Assembly: GCA_937880585.1 (NCBI GenBank)
Contig: CALFMR010000062.1
Coordinates: 1-14,029, forward strand
Origin: an uncultured Acidobacteriota bacterium
Lineage (GTDB): Bacteria > Acidobacteriota > Vicinamibacteria > Vicinamibacterales > SCN-69-37
Direction of reading: 5' to 3'
DNA: 14,029 nucleotides
Numbering within the stretch: position 1 is the stretch's first letter; each line of letters opens with the position of its first letter. The translations under genes were made by a program, and so were the position numbers. Below, piece after piece: positions 5,261-13,495 of this stretch. The notes under the pieces were generated by a model. The model was not told where the DNA came from and did no database searches. It worked only from the letters and a program-made list of their open reading frames with translations.

Positions 5261-7962
5261 TCGGCCTGCGCGTCCATCGTCTGCTGTTGCGTCTGCTCCC
5301 GGCTCACCGCCGGGCGCAATACGGCGCGGAAATGACGAGTGTGTTCGCGGACCTCTGTGCGGCCGCTCGACGCGAGCAGGGGCGCCTCGCGGTGGCCGCG
5401 CTGTGGTCGAAGGAAATCGCCGGCATCCTGACGTTCGCCGTTCGAGAGATGTTTGGAGCCGGCGCGACGGGCCAGTCGCCATGGAAATCGTCACCGCATG
5501 TCGGCGGCGAACTGCGTTGGGCATGGCGGGGCCTCCGCGCCAGAGGCTGGCGTGCCGTGTTCATCGCGCTGCTGCTCGGCGTGACGCTCGGCGCGAGCAC
5601 GGTCGTGTTCGCGGTCGTTGACTCGCTCGTCTTCCGCCCCGCGCCGTACCCGGATGTGGATCGCGTCGTGGCGCTCAACGGCGCGGTGAAATCTGGCGAG
5701 CACTTAGGACGTCTGCCGTCGGCCAGGCTCTACGACGAGTGGCGCGCGCAGCATGACCTGTTCGCGGCCGTCGGCGGCTTCCTCACGAAGACGGTGTTCG
5801 TCGCGGGTCGCGATGCGTCCGAGCAAATTGGCACCGCTGACATCACCGTCGACATGCTCGACGTGCTCGGCGTGAGGCCGATCGCGGGCCGAGGCTTCAC
5901 CGACGCGGACCTGGCGAGCGGCAACGGCTATGCGGCGCTCATTCGCGAGGATCTCGCACGCGAGCGCTTCGGCAGCGCCGCGGCAGCCGTCGGGCAGCGG
6001 CTCGACGCGACCGGCGGTCCGCTGCTCGTCGTGGGCGTCATGCCGTCGAGCTTCGCGTTCCCCGACACGCGGTATCGCATCTGGCGGGCGCTCGATCCGG
6101 CCGGGCCATTGACGACGAATTTCGGTGGGGTGTTCCTGCGCGCGCGCGTCGCGCCCGGCGTCTCGATGCACTCGCTGCCCGCGCGGCTCGCGGAACGTGC
6201 GCCGATCGTCGGCCAAGCCGTTGGGCTGCGCACCTACACGGCCACCGCGACTCCGTTCGCGCACGGCGCGCGGACGGATGCGGAACGCGTGATTCCGTTC
6301 GTCGTGCTCGGCGCCGTGATCTGTCTCCTGCTCGCGACCGCGGCCAACATCGTGAGTCTCGAGCTCGCGCACGCGATTCGACGCGGCCGAACACGCGCGA
6401 TTCAGATGGCGCTCGGCGCCTCGCGCGCATCGCTCGGCCGCGTGGCGACGCTGGAGGCCGCGGCGCTTGCCGCCGGTGCGCTCGCCATCGGACTCCCGGT
6501 CGCCTCGATCGCCGTCCGCCTCGCCGCCACACACCTCGTCGCCACGTTTCCGCTCAACACGGGCAATCCCATCGACCTGGACGGACGAGCCACGACCTTC
6601 ATCGTGACGATCGCGGCCGTGATCGGGCTGCTCATGGCCATCGTGCCGTTCGTTTCTGCCGCTGCGGCCTCTTCCGATTCGTTCCTCGCGTTCGGCGCAC
6701 GAGCCGCGACGGCAGTGCCGCGGAGCGCGACGCTGCGTCGCTGGTTGACGGGCCTCGAGGTGGCGCTGGCCGTCGCGCTGCTCGTCGTCGGCGTTCTCTA
6801 CGTGCGGACGTCTCGCGCGCTGGCGCGCGTGGACAAGGGCTTCGACAGCCGCGGCCTGGTCCAGGTCCAACTCGATACGCCCGCGTACTACTTCGCGTCG
6901 CCGACGGCGCGAACGGCGTTCGCCGACCGCCTGATGCACGCGATCGCTGCCGTGCCCGGCGTGCAGGGCACGACGTTGTCAGGTGCGCCGCCCGCGATGG
7001 GGGACAGTCCTACGCCGACCGACATCGAGGTCGATGGCCGACCGGCCGGCACGGTTGGCCTGGGGCGCAAATGGGTCGACCCGTCGTATTTCTCCGTGAT
7101 CGGCCTGCCGCTCGTGAGTGGCCGCGATCTCACGACCAGCGATTCGCCGGCCGACGTCGTGGTCAGCGAGTCGTTCGCGAGACGGTTCTGGCCTGGGCAG
7201 GACGCCGTCGGTCACTCGTTTCGCGGAGGCGCGCACAGTCCGTTCCCGCTGCGCTATACCGTCGTCGGCGTCGTCGGCGATTTCCGCACGGATCCGCGGC
7301 GGATGCCGGACGAAAACGACGCCCGCACGTACATGTACGTGCTGCAGTCAGCGCCGACGGCCGGCGTGCCGCCACCCGAACCGCCGCCGGGCGTCGCTCG
7401 CCCCACGCCGATCGATACCGGCGGCTCGTACGGTGTTCTCCAAGTCACCGTCCGCATGGACTCGCCGACGCGCGGCGCTGCCGTGCTCGCGGCGGCGCGC
7501 GCGCTCGACCCGCGCCTGCCGGCGTCGATCGAGCTCGTGGACGATCGATACGCCGACGAGAACGCGCCGACGCGCGTCGTGACGCAAGTCGTCGACGTCT
7601 TCGGTGTGATTGCGTTTCTTGTCGCGATGGCTGGACTCTACGGCGTGACGGCGTTCTTCGTCGCGAGCCGCACGCGCGAGATCGGTGTCCGCGTGGCGCT
7701 CGGCGCGGATCGACGCGCCATCCGCTGGCTCGTGCTCGGCTCATCGGGCCGCATCGCCGCCGGCGGTGCGATCGTCGGGGCCGCGCTCGCCTACGGCCTC
7801 GCACGGCTCATCGCCTCGCAGCTGTTCGGCGTCTCGCCCGGCGATCTGCTGATCTACGTCGCTGTTCTCGCCACCGTCGTGCTCACCGCTCTGGCCGCAG
7901 CCTGGCACCCGGCGCGCCAAGCCGCGCGCGTCGACCCGGCCGTCACATTGCGCGCCGAATGA
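5257..7962 (+). CDS. ADOP family permease (MacB/FtsX-type ABC permease, duplicated, no ATPase)
   Basis: This is a 901-residue 'acidobacterial duplicated orphan permease'. It contains two MacB-like periplasmic domains and two FtsX-type membrane domains in one chain. A cytoplasmic prefix (1-95, LLPAHRRAQYGAEM) precedes TM1 (about 100-125) and periplasmic domain 1 (126-342). Next come a three-helix FtsX unit (343-370, 397-425, 445-472), TM5 (497-515) and periplasmic domain 2 (about 520-770). The second FtsX unit is at 776-802, 828-850 and 864-885. Conserved coupling motifs RTRAIQMALGASR (378-390) and RTREIGVRVALGADRR (805-820) mark the duplicated halves. The GTG start has AAAGGGG 8 bases upstream and overlaps padR. 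No ATPase gene is adjacent, as usual for this family. MacB relatives act in export or mechanotransmission; the cargo of ADOPs is unknown. Confidence 0.93.
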   Translation: MIGLRVHRLLLRLLPAHRRAQYGAEMTSVFADLCAAARREQGRLAVAALWSKEIAGILTFAVREMFGAGATGQSPWKSSPHVGGELRWAWRGLRARGWRAVFIALLLGVTLGASTVVFAVVDSLVFRPAPYPDVDRVVALNGAVKSGEHLGRLPSARLYDEWRAQHDLFAAVGGFLTKTVFVAGRDASEQIGTADITVDMLDVLGVRPIAGRGFTDADLASGNGYAALIREDLARERFGSAAAAVGQRLDATGGPLLVVGVMPSSFAFPDTRYRIWRALDPAGPLTTNFGGVFLRARVAPGVSMHSLPARLAERAPIVGQAVGLRTYTATATPFAHGARTDAERVIPFVVLGAVICLLLATAANIVSLELAHAIRRGRTRAIQMALGASRASLGRVATLEAAALAAGALAIGLPVASIAVRLAATHLVATFPLNTGNPIDLDGRATTFIVTIAAVIGLLMAIVPFVSAAAASSDSFLAFGARAATAVPRSATLRRWLTGLEVALAVALLVVGVLYVRTSRALARVDKGFDSRGLVQVQLDTPAYYFASPTARTAFADRLMHAIAAVPGVQGTTLSGAPPAMGDSPTPTDIEVDGRPAGTVGLGRKWVDPSYFSVIGLPLVSGRDLTTSDSPADVVVSESFARRFWPGQDAVGHSFRGGAHSPFPLRYTVVGVVGDFRTDPRRMPDENDARTYMYVLQSAPTAGVPPPEPPPGVARPTPIDTGGSYGVLQVTVRMDSPTRGAAVLAAARALDPRLPASIELVDDRYADENAPTRVVTQVVDVFGVIAFLVAMAGLYGVTAFFVASRTREIGVRVALGADRRAIRWLVLGSSGRIAAGGAIVGAALAYGLARLIASQLFGVSPGDLLIYVAVLATVVLTALAAAWHPARQAARVDPAVTLRAE

Positions 7963-7989
7963 CGCACGTCACCCGGCGTTGCATCGTCA

Positions 7990-8021
7990 CTTCTGGCTTC
8001 CGGCTCTGGCTTCGAACTTCT
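7990..8021 (-). repeat. GAAGCCAGA-type intergenic repeat, right copy (inverted)
   Basis: On the minus strand this region repeats the 18-mer of 4799-4816 exactly (8004-8021) and then GCCAGAAG (7990-7997). Within it the 9-mer TCTGGCTTC appears twice on the plus strand (7992-8000 and 8006-8014), so the element itself has a tandem substructure. It lies in the 79-base gap between the convergent ADOP and epimerase genes. Confidence 0.75.
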
Positions 8022-8026
8022 GACTT

Positions 8027-8041
8027 GGCGCCGGAGGCGCG
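8027..8041. repeat. Small GC hairpin abutting the epimerase stop codon
   Basis: GGCGCC-GGA-GGCGCG has the same arms as the hairpin at 4831-4845 and differs only in the three-base loop. It ends at the base next to the epimerase stop (8042-8044). It lies between convergent genes and might help termination in either direction, but no T-run is present. Confidence 0.5.
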
Positions 8042-9277
8042 TCAGAACCCCTTCGTCGTAATCCAGAAGCTCTCTTCCCACGAGCCGCCGGGCGGGATGC
8101 TCTGCAGGTCCTTGTAGACGCCCGTCTGCGCCAGGTTCAGCGCGTTCGTGATCGCGACCATCGGCTCGAAGGCGATGAAGCCGACGCTCGACGGCGCACC
8201 GGACAGCGGCGTCGCCGCCGGGGCCGTGCGGACGCCCTTCGCGGGGTCGACGGGGAATGGGCCAGATGGCGTCGGCGGAGCCGCGGCGCCGCGTCCGGGA
8301 CCACCGCGTCCCGCCGCGCCCTGACCGCGCCCGCGCGCGCCGCGACCACCGGCGCCGAAGCCGCGACCGCCGCCCGAGGTGAGCGGCGTCGACCAGAGCA
8401 GCACGGTGTGGAACTTGGGTCCGAGCGTCTCGTCCAGCTCCTTGCCGTTGTAGGACAGCCGCATCGTCGCGCGGCCGTCCGCGTCGCGCACGAGGTCGGT
8501 GAACACGTCGTCGATGAGCCCGTACTGGCCGAGATGGATCGACTGCCGATCGGCCTTGAAGAAGTTCTCGATCGGCTGCGTCTCGCCCGTCGGCAGCCGC
8601 TCGGGGATCTCGATCCAGTGCGTCTTCGCGTCGGCCGACACGGTCCAGTCGTTCCGGTTGCCGTCGGGCAGGTGGAAGATCGGGTGGAAGCCAATCACGA
8701 CCGGCATCGGCTGCGCGCTGAGATTGTCGAGCCGCGTGTGCACTTCCAGCGTGCCGTTCGAGACGCGATACGTCATCGTGATCGTGTGCGCGAACGGGAA
8801 CTGCTTCATGAAGATCGGAATGCGGTAGAAGTCGAGCTTGTTGGTCACCCACGCGCCCGTCGCATCGGCTTTGAACTCGACGAGCTGCCAGTCCTTCGAT
8901 CCGTTGACGTAGCCGGTCGACGGAATCGGGCCGCGCACGTTCCCGAGCTCCAGGTCGAAGTTGTACTTCTGACCGTTGGCGTAGAACGCCGTCTGGTCGA
9001 GCCGGTTGGCGAATGGCGCGAGCAGCGGGACGCCGGACAGTCCCGGCCGCTCCTCGAACGCCTCGACCGAGGCCGCCGTGTTCACCAGATCGTGGCCCTT
9101 GACCTGAATCTGGTAGGCATTGCTCATCTTGGCGACGACCGACACGGTCATGTCCGCCGTCGTGTCGCGCAGCTCAATGACGTCGCCGTTCTGCGTCGCC
9201 GTGTAACGCTGCGCCGCCGCGGGCGCGGCCATCGCCAGCGCGATTGTGAAGACCAGGGCGACTCGCTCGTATCTCAT
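8042..9277 (-). CDS. Secreted aldose 1-epimerase (mutarotase) with a Gly/Arg-rich insert
   Basis: Aldose 1-epimerases interconvert alpha and beta anomers of hexoses. This 411-residue copy has a signal peptide (MRYERVALVFTIALAMAAPAAAQ), so it acts outside the cytoplasm. Family motifs are PFANRL (88-93, sugar binding), GFHPIFHLPDG (196-206, with catalytic His198) and GFIAFEPM (366-373, with catalytic Glu371). Between the LLWSTP strand (293-298) and that Glu strand lies an insert of about 65 residues (300-364), rich in Gly, Arg, Ala and Pro. It is absent from typical GalM proteins of about 340 residues and probably forms a disordered loop. ATG 9277 is chosen because GGAG lies 7 bases upstream and the signal peptide begins there; longer frames reach 9664. 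It diverges from the propeller-cytochrome gene and converges with ADOP. The sugar is not known; galactose or fucose are guesses from the GH95 neighbour. Confidence 0.88.
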   Translation of the reverse strand: MRYERVALVFTIALAMAAPAAAQRYTATQNGDVIELRDTTADMTVSVVAKMSNAYQIQVKGHDLVNTAASVEAFEERPGLSGVPLLAPFANRLDQTAFYANGQKYNFDLELGNVRGPIPSTGYVNGSKDWQLVEFKADATGAWVTNKLDFYRIPIFMKQFPFAHTITMTYRVSNGTLEVHTRLDNLSAQPMPVVIGFHPIFHLPDGNRNDWTVSADAKTHWIEIPERLPTGETQPIENFFKADRQSIHLGQYGLIDDVFTDLVRDADGRATMRLSYNGKELDETLGPKFHTVLLWSTPLTSGGGRGFGAGGRGARGRGQGAAGRGGPGRGAAAPPTPSGPFPVDPAKGVRTAPAATPLSGAPSSVGFIAFEPMVAITNALNLAQTGVYKDLQSIPPGGSWEESFWITTKGF

Positions 9278-9455
9278 GGTGGTTCTCCGCTGGGCACACA
9301 GCATAGAGGAGATCGGCGCCCTGCGCGAAGCCCCTCGTCCGCGGGCGGCCATCCGGGCGCGACGCCATTCGCTTGTGACGCGGCATGGGCCGGGCGGTAT
9401 CATCAGCCGCATTCGAGCCCGTCCCCGGCGGCACGACCTGCAGGAGGAAGTCGGC
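9278..9455. promoter_or_regulatory. Divergent intergenic region with a weak plus-strand promoter candidate
   Basis: These 178 bases separate the divergent epimerase and propeller-cytochrome genes. On the plus strand TTGTGA (9373-9378) and TATCAT (9398-9403) are separated by 19 bases, longer than ideal, and would leave a leader of about 45 bases before ATG 9456. On the minus strand TATGCT (9305-9300) is a possible -10 without a good -35. I see no clear operator dyad. Confidence 0.35.
9442..9447 (+). promoter_or_regulatory. Consensus ribosome binding site AGGAGG that fixes the propeller gene start
   Basis: AGGAGG ends 8 bases before ATG 9456. It rules out the longer open frame from 9246 and puts the signal peptide at the true N-terminus. 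Confidence 0.85.
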
Positions 9456-12365
9456 ATGACCCGTTCATCCGCGCGATCGCACGTCCGGCCCCTGGCCGCG
9501 GCCGTCGGCACCGGTGCTGCCGTATGCCTGGCCGCCTTCTCGCTCGTCGCCGCGCAGGCACCCGGTCCCGGCGGGCCGATGAAGGACGATCCGGTCAACG
9601 CCGGCGTCGATTGGACGAAACAGCCGTCGGTCCAGCCGAAGACGCCGGCCGAGGAGCTGCGCACGTTCGGCCTGCAGCCCGGCTATCGGATGGAGCTCGT
9701 GCTGTCTGACCCGCAGATCGAGGATCCCACCGCGATCATGTTCGATGGCGACGGCCGGATGTTCGTCCTCGAGAATCCCGGCTACATGGCCAACAAGGAC
9801 GCCGAGGGTGAGCTCGATCCCGTCGGCCGCATCTCGCTCTGGCGTGACACCAACGGGGATGGCGTCTACGACGCGCACACGGTGTTCGTCGATCACATGG
9901 TCTTCCCGCGCTTCGTCACGCCGTACGGTCCGAACACGATCCTGACGAAGGAGTCGAACGCGCAGGAGGTGTGGAAGTACACCGACACGAACGGCGACGG
10001 CGTGGCCGACAAGAAGGAGCTGTTCGGCACGGGCTACGGCCGCATCGACAACGTCGAGCAGGAAGAAAGCTCGATGACGTGGGCGCTCGACAACTGGCTC
10101 TACACGACGTTCAACACCTTCCGGTCGCGCATGACGCCGAGTGGTCTCGTGAAGGAGCGGACCGGGAGCGACCTCGGTTCGGAATGGGGCCTCACGCAGG
10201 ATGACGATGGAAAGGTATGGTTCGCGGAAGGATCGAACGGCATTCCCGCGTATTGGCAGTTCCCGATCGTCTACGGCAACGTCAACATCCGCGATGGCCT
10301 CGATCCCGATGCACGCGTGCCGCACGGTGCGGCGGTCCGTGTCGCTGACATGCAGGGCGGCATGGGCATCGTCCGCATGCCCGACGGGTCGTCGAAGCAG
10401 ACGACGGCGGGCGCGGGCGGCGTGATCATCCGAGGGGATCGGCTGCCCGAGGCGCTCTACGGCAAGTACTGCTACGGCGAACCGGTCGCACGCATGGTGC
10501 GCTGCATGGCCGCCGAGAAGCGCGACGGGCTGACCTTCCTACACACGATCACGCCGGACACCGAGTTCATCACGTCGACCGATCCGCTCTTCCGACCCGT
10601 CGATCAGAAGATCGCGCCCGACGGCACGCTCTACATCGCCGATATGTATCACGGCATCGTGCAGGAACGGCAATGGTCGGGTCCGGGCACGTACATTCGT
10701 GCGCGCATCGAACAGTACGACCTCGACAAGGTCGTCCATTACGGCCGCATCTGGCGGCTCGTGTACGACGGAGCGCAGTCCGATCACTCCGATGCGATTC
10801 ATCGCGACACGACGATGCCGCGCATGAACGAGGAGACGGCCGCCCAGCTCGTCGCGCATCTCGGTCATCCGAACGGCTGGTGGCGCGACACGGCGCAGCA
10901 GTTGCTCGTGCTGAAGCAGGATCGGTCCGTCGTGGCGGCGCTCGAGGCGATGGCGCGCGGCACGGCATCGAGTGCGCGTCAACCGTCGTTGCCGGCCGGC
11001 GCGGCAGGAGCCAACGTCGAACGCGCGCACCTGCTCGGGCAGTTTCACGCGTTGTGGACGCTCGAAGGCCTCGGTGCGCTGGACGCGAATCTCGTGCGCG
11101 ACGTGCTGAAGTCACCGGAACCCCGGCTTCGCATCCAGGCGATCCGCGCGAGCGAGACGCTCTACAAAGCCGGCGACAAGTCGTTCGCCACCGATTACAA
11201 CGCGCTGGCGAAGGACGCGGACGTCGACGTCGCGATTCAGGCGCTGCTCACAATCAACCGCTGGAACGTGCCCGGCGCGCTCGACACGACGCAGGCCGTG
11301 ATGGCCGCGAATCAGGCGCGCGGCATTCAGGAAGTGGGGAAGACGTTCCTGAACGACGCGGCGCGCGCCGGCCGCGGCCGCGGCGGCGTGCCGCTCGCGC
11401 CCGAACAGCAGGCGACGCTCACGCGCGGCCAGGACATTTACAACGGCCTGTGCATCAGTTGTCACGGACCGGACGGCACGGGCACGCCGACGGCCGACGG
11501 TCACACGACGAAGGCGCCGCCGCTCGCCGGCTCGCCGCGCGTCAACGGCCACCGGGACTACATCACCAATGTCGTGCTCTACGGCTTGACGGGCGCCGTC
11601 GATCATCACACCTACACGGACGTCATGATCCCCATGGGAACCAATGACGACGAGTGGATTGCGGCCGTGACGTCGTACGTGCGCCACAGCTTCGGCAACA
11701 CGGGCGGATTCGTCACGCCGGCCGACGTCGCACGCGTGCGGACGGAGAGCGGCGCGCGGACGGTGTCGTGGAACCCCGACGATTTGCAGGCCGCGCTGCC
11801 CATGCCGATCGTGCGTGACGGCTGGACGGCCACGGCCAGCGACAACGCCGACATCGCGTCGCGCGCCTTCAGTCTGCAGACATGGAACAGCGGCGCGCCG
11901 CAGCACGCGGGCATGTGGTTCCAGGTCGAGCTCCCCGCGCCGCGACGGCTGACCGAGGTGCAGTTCGAATCCACCGCCGGCGTTTATCAAGTCGCGCGCG
12001 GCCGCATCCTCAACACCGATGCGACCGGCGGACGAGTGAGCGACGAGGCGCCCGACGCGACGCCTCGCGCAACCACGACTGAACCACTCACGCCTGGTTA
12101 TCCGCGCGGCTACAAAGTCGACGTCTCGACCGACGGCCGCACGTGGACGACCGTCGCGACCGGTCACGACACGACGCACGACATGGTCGCGATCCCCTCG
12201 AGTGGCACGGGCCACCGCGGCGAGTCGGCCGCGACGACGATCGTCTCGTTCGCACCGGTGGACGCCGCGTATCTGCGCATCACCGAGACCGACACGCCCG
12301 ACGAGGCACCGGTCTGGTCCATCCAGCAACTGCGGCTGTATGAAGCCGGGCCGGGGGTGAAGTAG
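9456..12365 (+). CDS. Secreted propeller-HEAT-cytochrome c-discoidin multidomain protein ('membrane-bound dehydrogenase' type)
   Basis: This 969-residue exported protein belongs to the large propeller/cytochrome group common in Planctomycetes and Acidobacteriota, often named 'membrane-bound dehydrogenase' or 'PVC-type haem-binding', with no settled substrate. Residues 14-33 form a signal peptide. A beta-propeller covers about 66-440; it starts at LQPGYRMELVLSDPQIEDPT and includes GRMFVLE, WALDNWLYTTFN and IAPDGTLYIADMYHG. Two EF-hand-like loops, DTNGDGVYD (131-139) and DTNGDGVAD (177-185), suggest calcium sites. HEAT-like helices occupy about 456-635. A GRGRGG linker then leads to a cytochrome c domain with CISCH (666-670) and a likely axial Met727 in IPMGTN. 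The C-terminus (about 770-965) resembles an F5/8 type C (discoidin) carbohydrate-binding fold (WFQVELPAPRRLTEVQFEST, YKVDVSTDGRTWTTV, YLRITET). It probably binds and oxidises a carbohydrate or relays electrons; this is inferred from the domains. Confidence 0.85.
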   Translation: MTRSSARSHVRPLAAAVGTGAAVCLAAFSLVAAQAPGPGGPMKDDPVNAGVDWTKQPSVQPKTPAEELRTFGLQPGYRMELVLSDPQIEDPTAIMFDGDGRMFVLENPGYMANKDAEGELDPVGRISLWRDTNGDGVYDAHTVFVDHMVFPRFVTPYGPNTILTKESNAQEVWKYTDTNGDGVADKKELFGTGYGRIDNVEQEESSMTWALDNWLYTTFNTFRSRMTPSGLVKERTGSDLGSEWGLTQDDDGKVWFAEGSNGIPAYWQFPIVYGNVNIRDGLDPDARVPHGAAVRVADMQGGMGIVRMPDGSSKQTTAGAGGVIIRGDRLPEALYGKYCYGEPVARMVRCMAAEKRDGLTFLHTITPDTEFITSTDPLFRPVDQKIAPDGTLYIADMYHGIVQERQWSGPGTYIRARIEQYDLDKVVHYGRIWRLVYDGAQSDHSDAIHRDTTMPRMNEETAAQLVAHLGHPNGWWRDTAQQLLVLKQDRSVVAALEAMARGTASSARQPSLPAGAAGANVERAHLLGQFHALWTLEGLGALDANLVRDVLKSPEPRLRIQAIRASETLYKAGDKSFATDYNALAKDADVDVAIQALLTINRWNVPGALDTTQAVMAANQARGIQEVGKTFLNDAARAGRGRGGVPLAPEQQATLTRGQDIYNGLCISCHGPDGTGTPTADGHTTKAPPLAGSPRVNGHRDYITNVVLYGLTGAVDHHTYTDVMIPMGTNDDEWIAAVTSYVRHSFGNTGGFVTPADVARVRTESGARTVSWNPDDLQAALPMPIVRDGWTATASDNADIASRAFSLQTWNSGAPQHAGMWFQVELPAPRRLTEVQFESTAGVYQVARGRILNTDATGGRVSDEAPDATPRATTTEPLTPGYPRGYKVDVSTDGRTWTTVATGHDTTHDMVAIPSSGTGHRGESAATTIVSFAPVDAAYLRITETDTPDEAPVWSIQQLRLYEAGPGVK

Positions 12366-12404
12366 CAGGCCGGACGGCCAGACGCCGGGCCGCCATCGCT
12401 GCGA

Positions 12405-12410
12405 TATGAT
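12405..12410 (+). promoter_or_regulatory. Candidate -10 box before the glycosyltransferase gene
   Basis: TATGAT stands out in the 87-base gap between the propeller gene and the glycosyltransferase gene and would start transcription about 35-40 bases before ATG 12453. No matching -35 box is seen 16-18 bases upstream, so it is only a possibility. The rest of the gap is GC-rich with no clear terminator. Confidence 0.3.
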
Positions 12411-12452
12411 CTCTCTCCGCCCGTAGCGTCAGGCTCATTTCGCTGCGCCAGA

Positions 12453-13472
12453 ATGTTTTCTCCCCTGCCGTCCGATCCGCTCGTCTCGATCGTCATGCCC
12501 GCGTACAACTACGCGCGCTTCCTGCCCGACGCGATCGACAGCATCCTGTCGCAGGACTATCCACGCATCGAGCTCATCGTCATCGACGACGGATCGACCG
12601 ACGACACGCCGGACGTGCTGGCGTCGTACGGCTCGCGCCTCTGGTGGGTGCGCCAGCCCAACGCGGGGCAGACGGTGGCGCTCAATCACGGCTGGCGGCA
12701 GGCGGCGGGCGACGTGATTGGCTACCTCAATGCGGATGACGTGCTCGTGCCTGGCGCGATTGCGGCCGCCGTGGACGCGCTTCGGATGCGACCCGACGCG
12801 GTCATGAGCTACGGCGATTTCACGGTCATCGACGCCGACTCGCGGGAAACCGCGCGCTGCGTGCTGCCGGCCGATATGGATCTGGCGGCCATCCTTCGGG
12901 TCGGGTATTCGCCGTTCGGGCCGGGGTCACTCGTGCGCCGGGTCCCGGCGTTGCCAGCCTGGGACGAGACGTTGTCCCGCGTGCTGGACTTCGACTATGC
13001 GCTGCGTCTGGCCTGCCTGGGTCCGTTCGTCCACGTGCCGCGCGTCGTGGCGTCGTTCCGCGTACACGAGCGGTCCATCTCGTTTGCGAAACCGCCCGAT
13101 CGCGTCACCGACGAGCCGATCCGCGTCGTCCGTCAGTTGTACGCCGACGCTCCGCTGCCGCCTCGCATTGTCGCGATGAAGGGGCGCGCGTTCGCCATGG
13201 CGCGGATGTCGGCGGCCCAAGGACATCTTCGCGCGCGGCGCTGGCATCGGGCCGCGTGGTGCATGGCGCGCGCGCTTCGCTGGTGCCCGCGCATGCTGGA
13301 CGATGCGCACGTCTATCGTCTGGTCGTCAGCGGCGTGGCCGGGCAGTTCCTGCACCGCCGCCGCTCGCGCCAACTGGCCCGCCGCGCGGCAGACACGGTG
13401 ACCGCCGATTCTCCCGGCGCGGTGGGGGCGGACTTCGTGTCGAGCCAGCATTCGTCGAGCGCGGGTGACTGA
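12453..13472 (+). CDS. Glycosyltransferase family 2
   Basis: This is a cytoplasmic GT-A fold enzyme that transfers a sugar from a nucleotide donor, probably to a cell-surface glycan. The 339 residues start with VSIVMPAYNYARFLPDAIDS (11-30). They carry the nucleotide-binding VIDDGSTDDT (43-52), the acceptor-side QPNAGQTVALNHGW (68-81) and the metal-binding NADD (93-96, equivalent to DXD). An FDYALRLA block (180-187) sits where the catalytic ED(W/Y) motif is expected. The C-terminal third (about 235-339) is Arg-rich and helical with no clear transmembrane segment. ATG 12453 is the first start in the open frame; there is no good Shine-Dalgarno before it. The GNAT gene follows after 23 bases on the same strand, so co-transcription is likely. 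Donor and acceptor cannot be told from sequence. Confidence 0.9.
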   Translation: MFSPLPSDPLVSIVMPAYNYARFLPDAIDSILSQDYPRIELIVIDDGSTDDTPDVLASYGSRLWWVRQPNAGQTVALNHGWRQAAGDVIGYLNADDVLVPGAIAAAVDALRMRPDAVMSYGDFTVIDADSRETARCVLPADMDLAAILRVGYSPFGPGSLVRRVPALPAWDETLSRVLDFDYALRLACLGPFVHVPRVVASFRVHERSISFAKPPDRVTDEPIRVVRQLYADAPLPPRIVAMKGRAFAMARMSAAQGHLRARRWHRAAWCMARALRWCPRMLDDAHVYRLVVSGVAGQFLHRRRSRQLARRAADTVTADSPGAVGADFVSSQHSSSAGD

Positions 13473-13495
13473 CGTCCGGCCGGTCTAGGGCAACG

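Noticed and set aside
5704..6939. Minus-strand open frame of 411 codons inside the ADOP gene
   Set aside because: It is fully antisense to a well-conserved permease and its composition is typical of a GC shadow frame.
4892..7962. padR-ADOP considered as a drug-efflux or defence system
   Set aside because: No ATPase, membrane fusion protein or nuclease is adjacent. ADOPs are numerous in Acidobacteriota with unknown cargo, so a specific role is not supportable.
9246..9455. N-terminal extension of the propeller gene to 9246
   Set aside because: AGGAGG at 9442-9447 and a proper signal peptide fix the start at 9456. The extension would run antisense into the epimerase start.
8408..9709. Plus-strand open frame of 433 codons opposite the epimerase
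   Set aside because: It is antisense to the epimerase and crosses the consensus ribosome binding site and start of the propeller gene; no motif supports it.
11112..12329. Minus-strand open frame of 405 codons opposite the propeller-cytochrome gene
   Set aside because: The sense strand has the CISCH haem site and conserved C-terminal domain in frame; the antisense frame is a compositional shadow.
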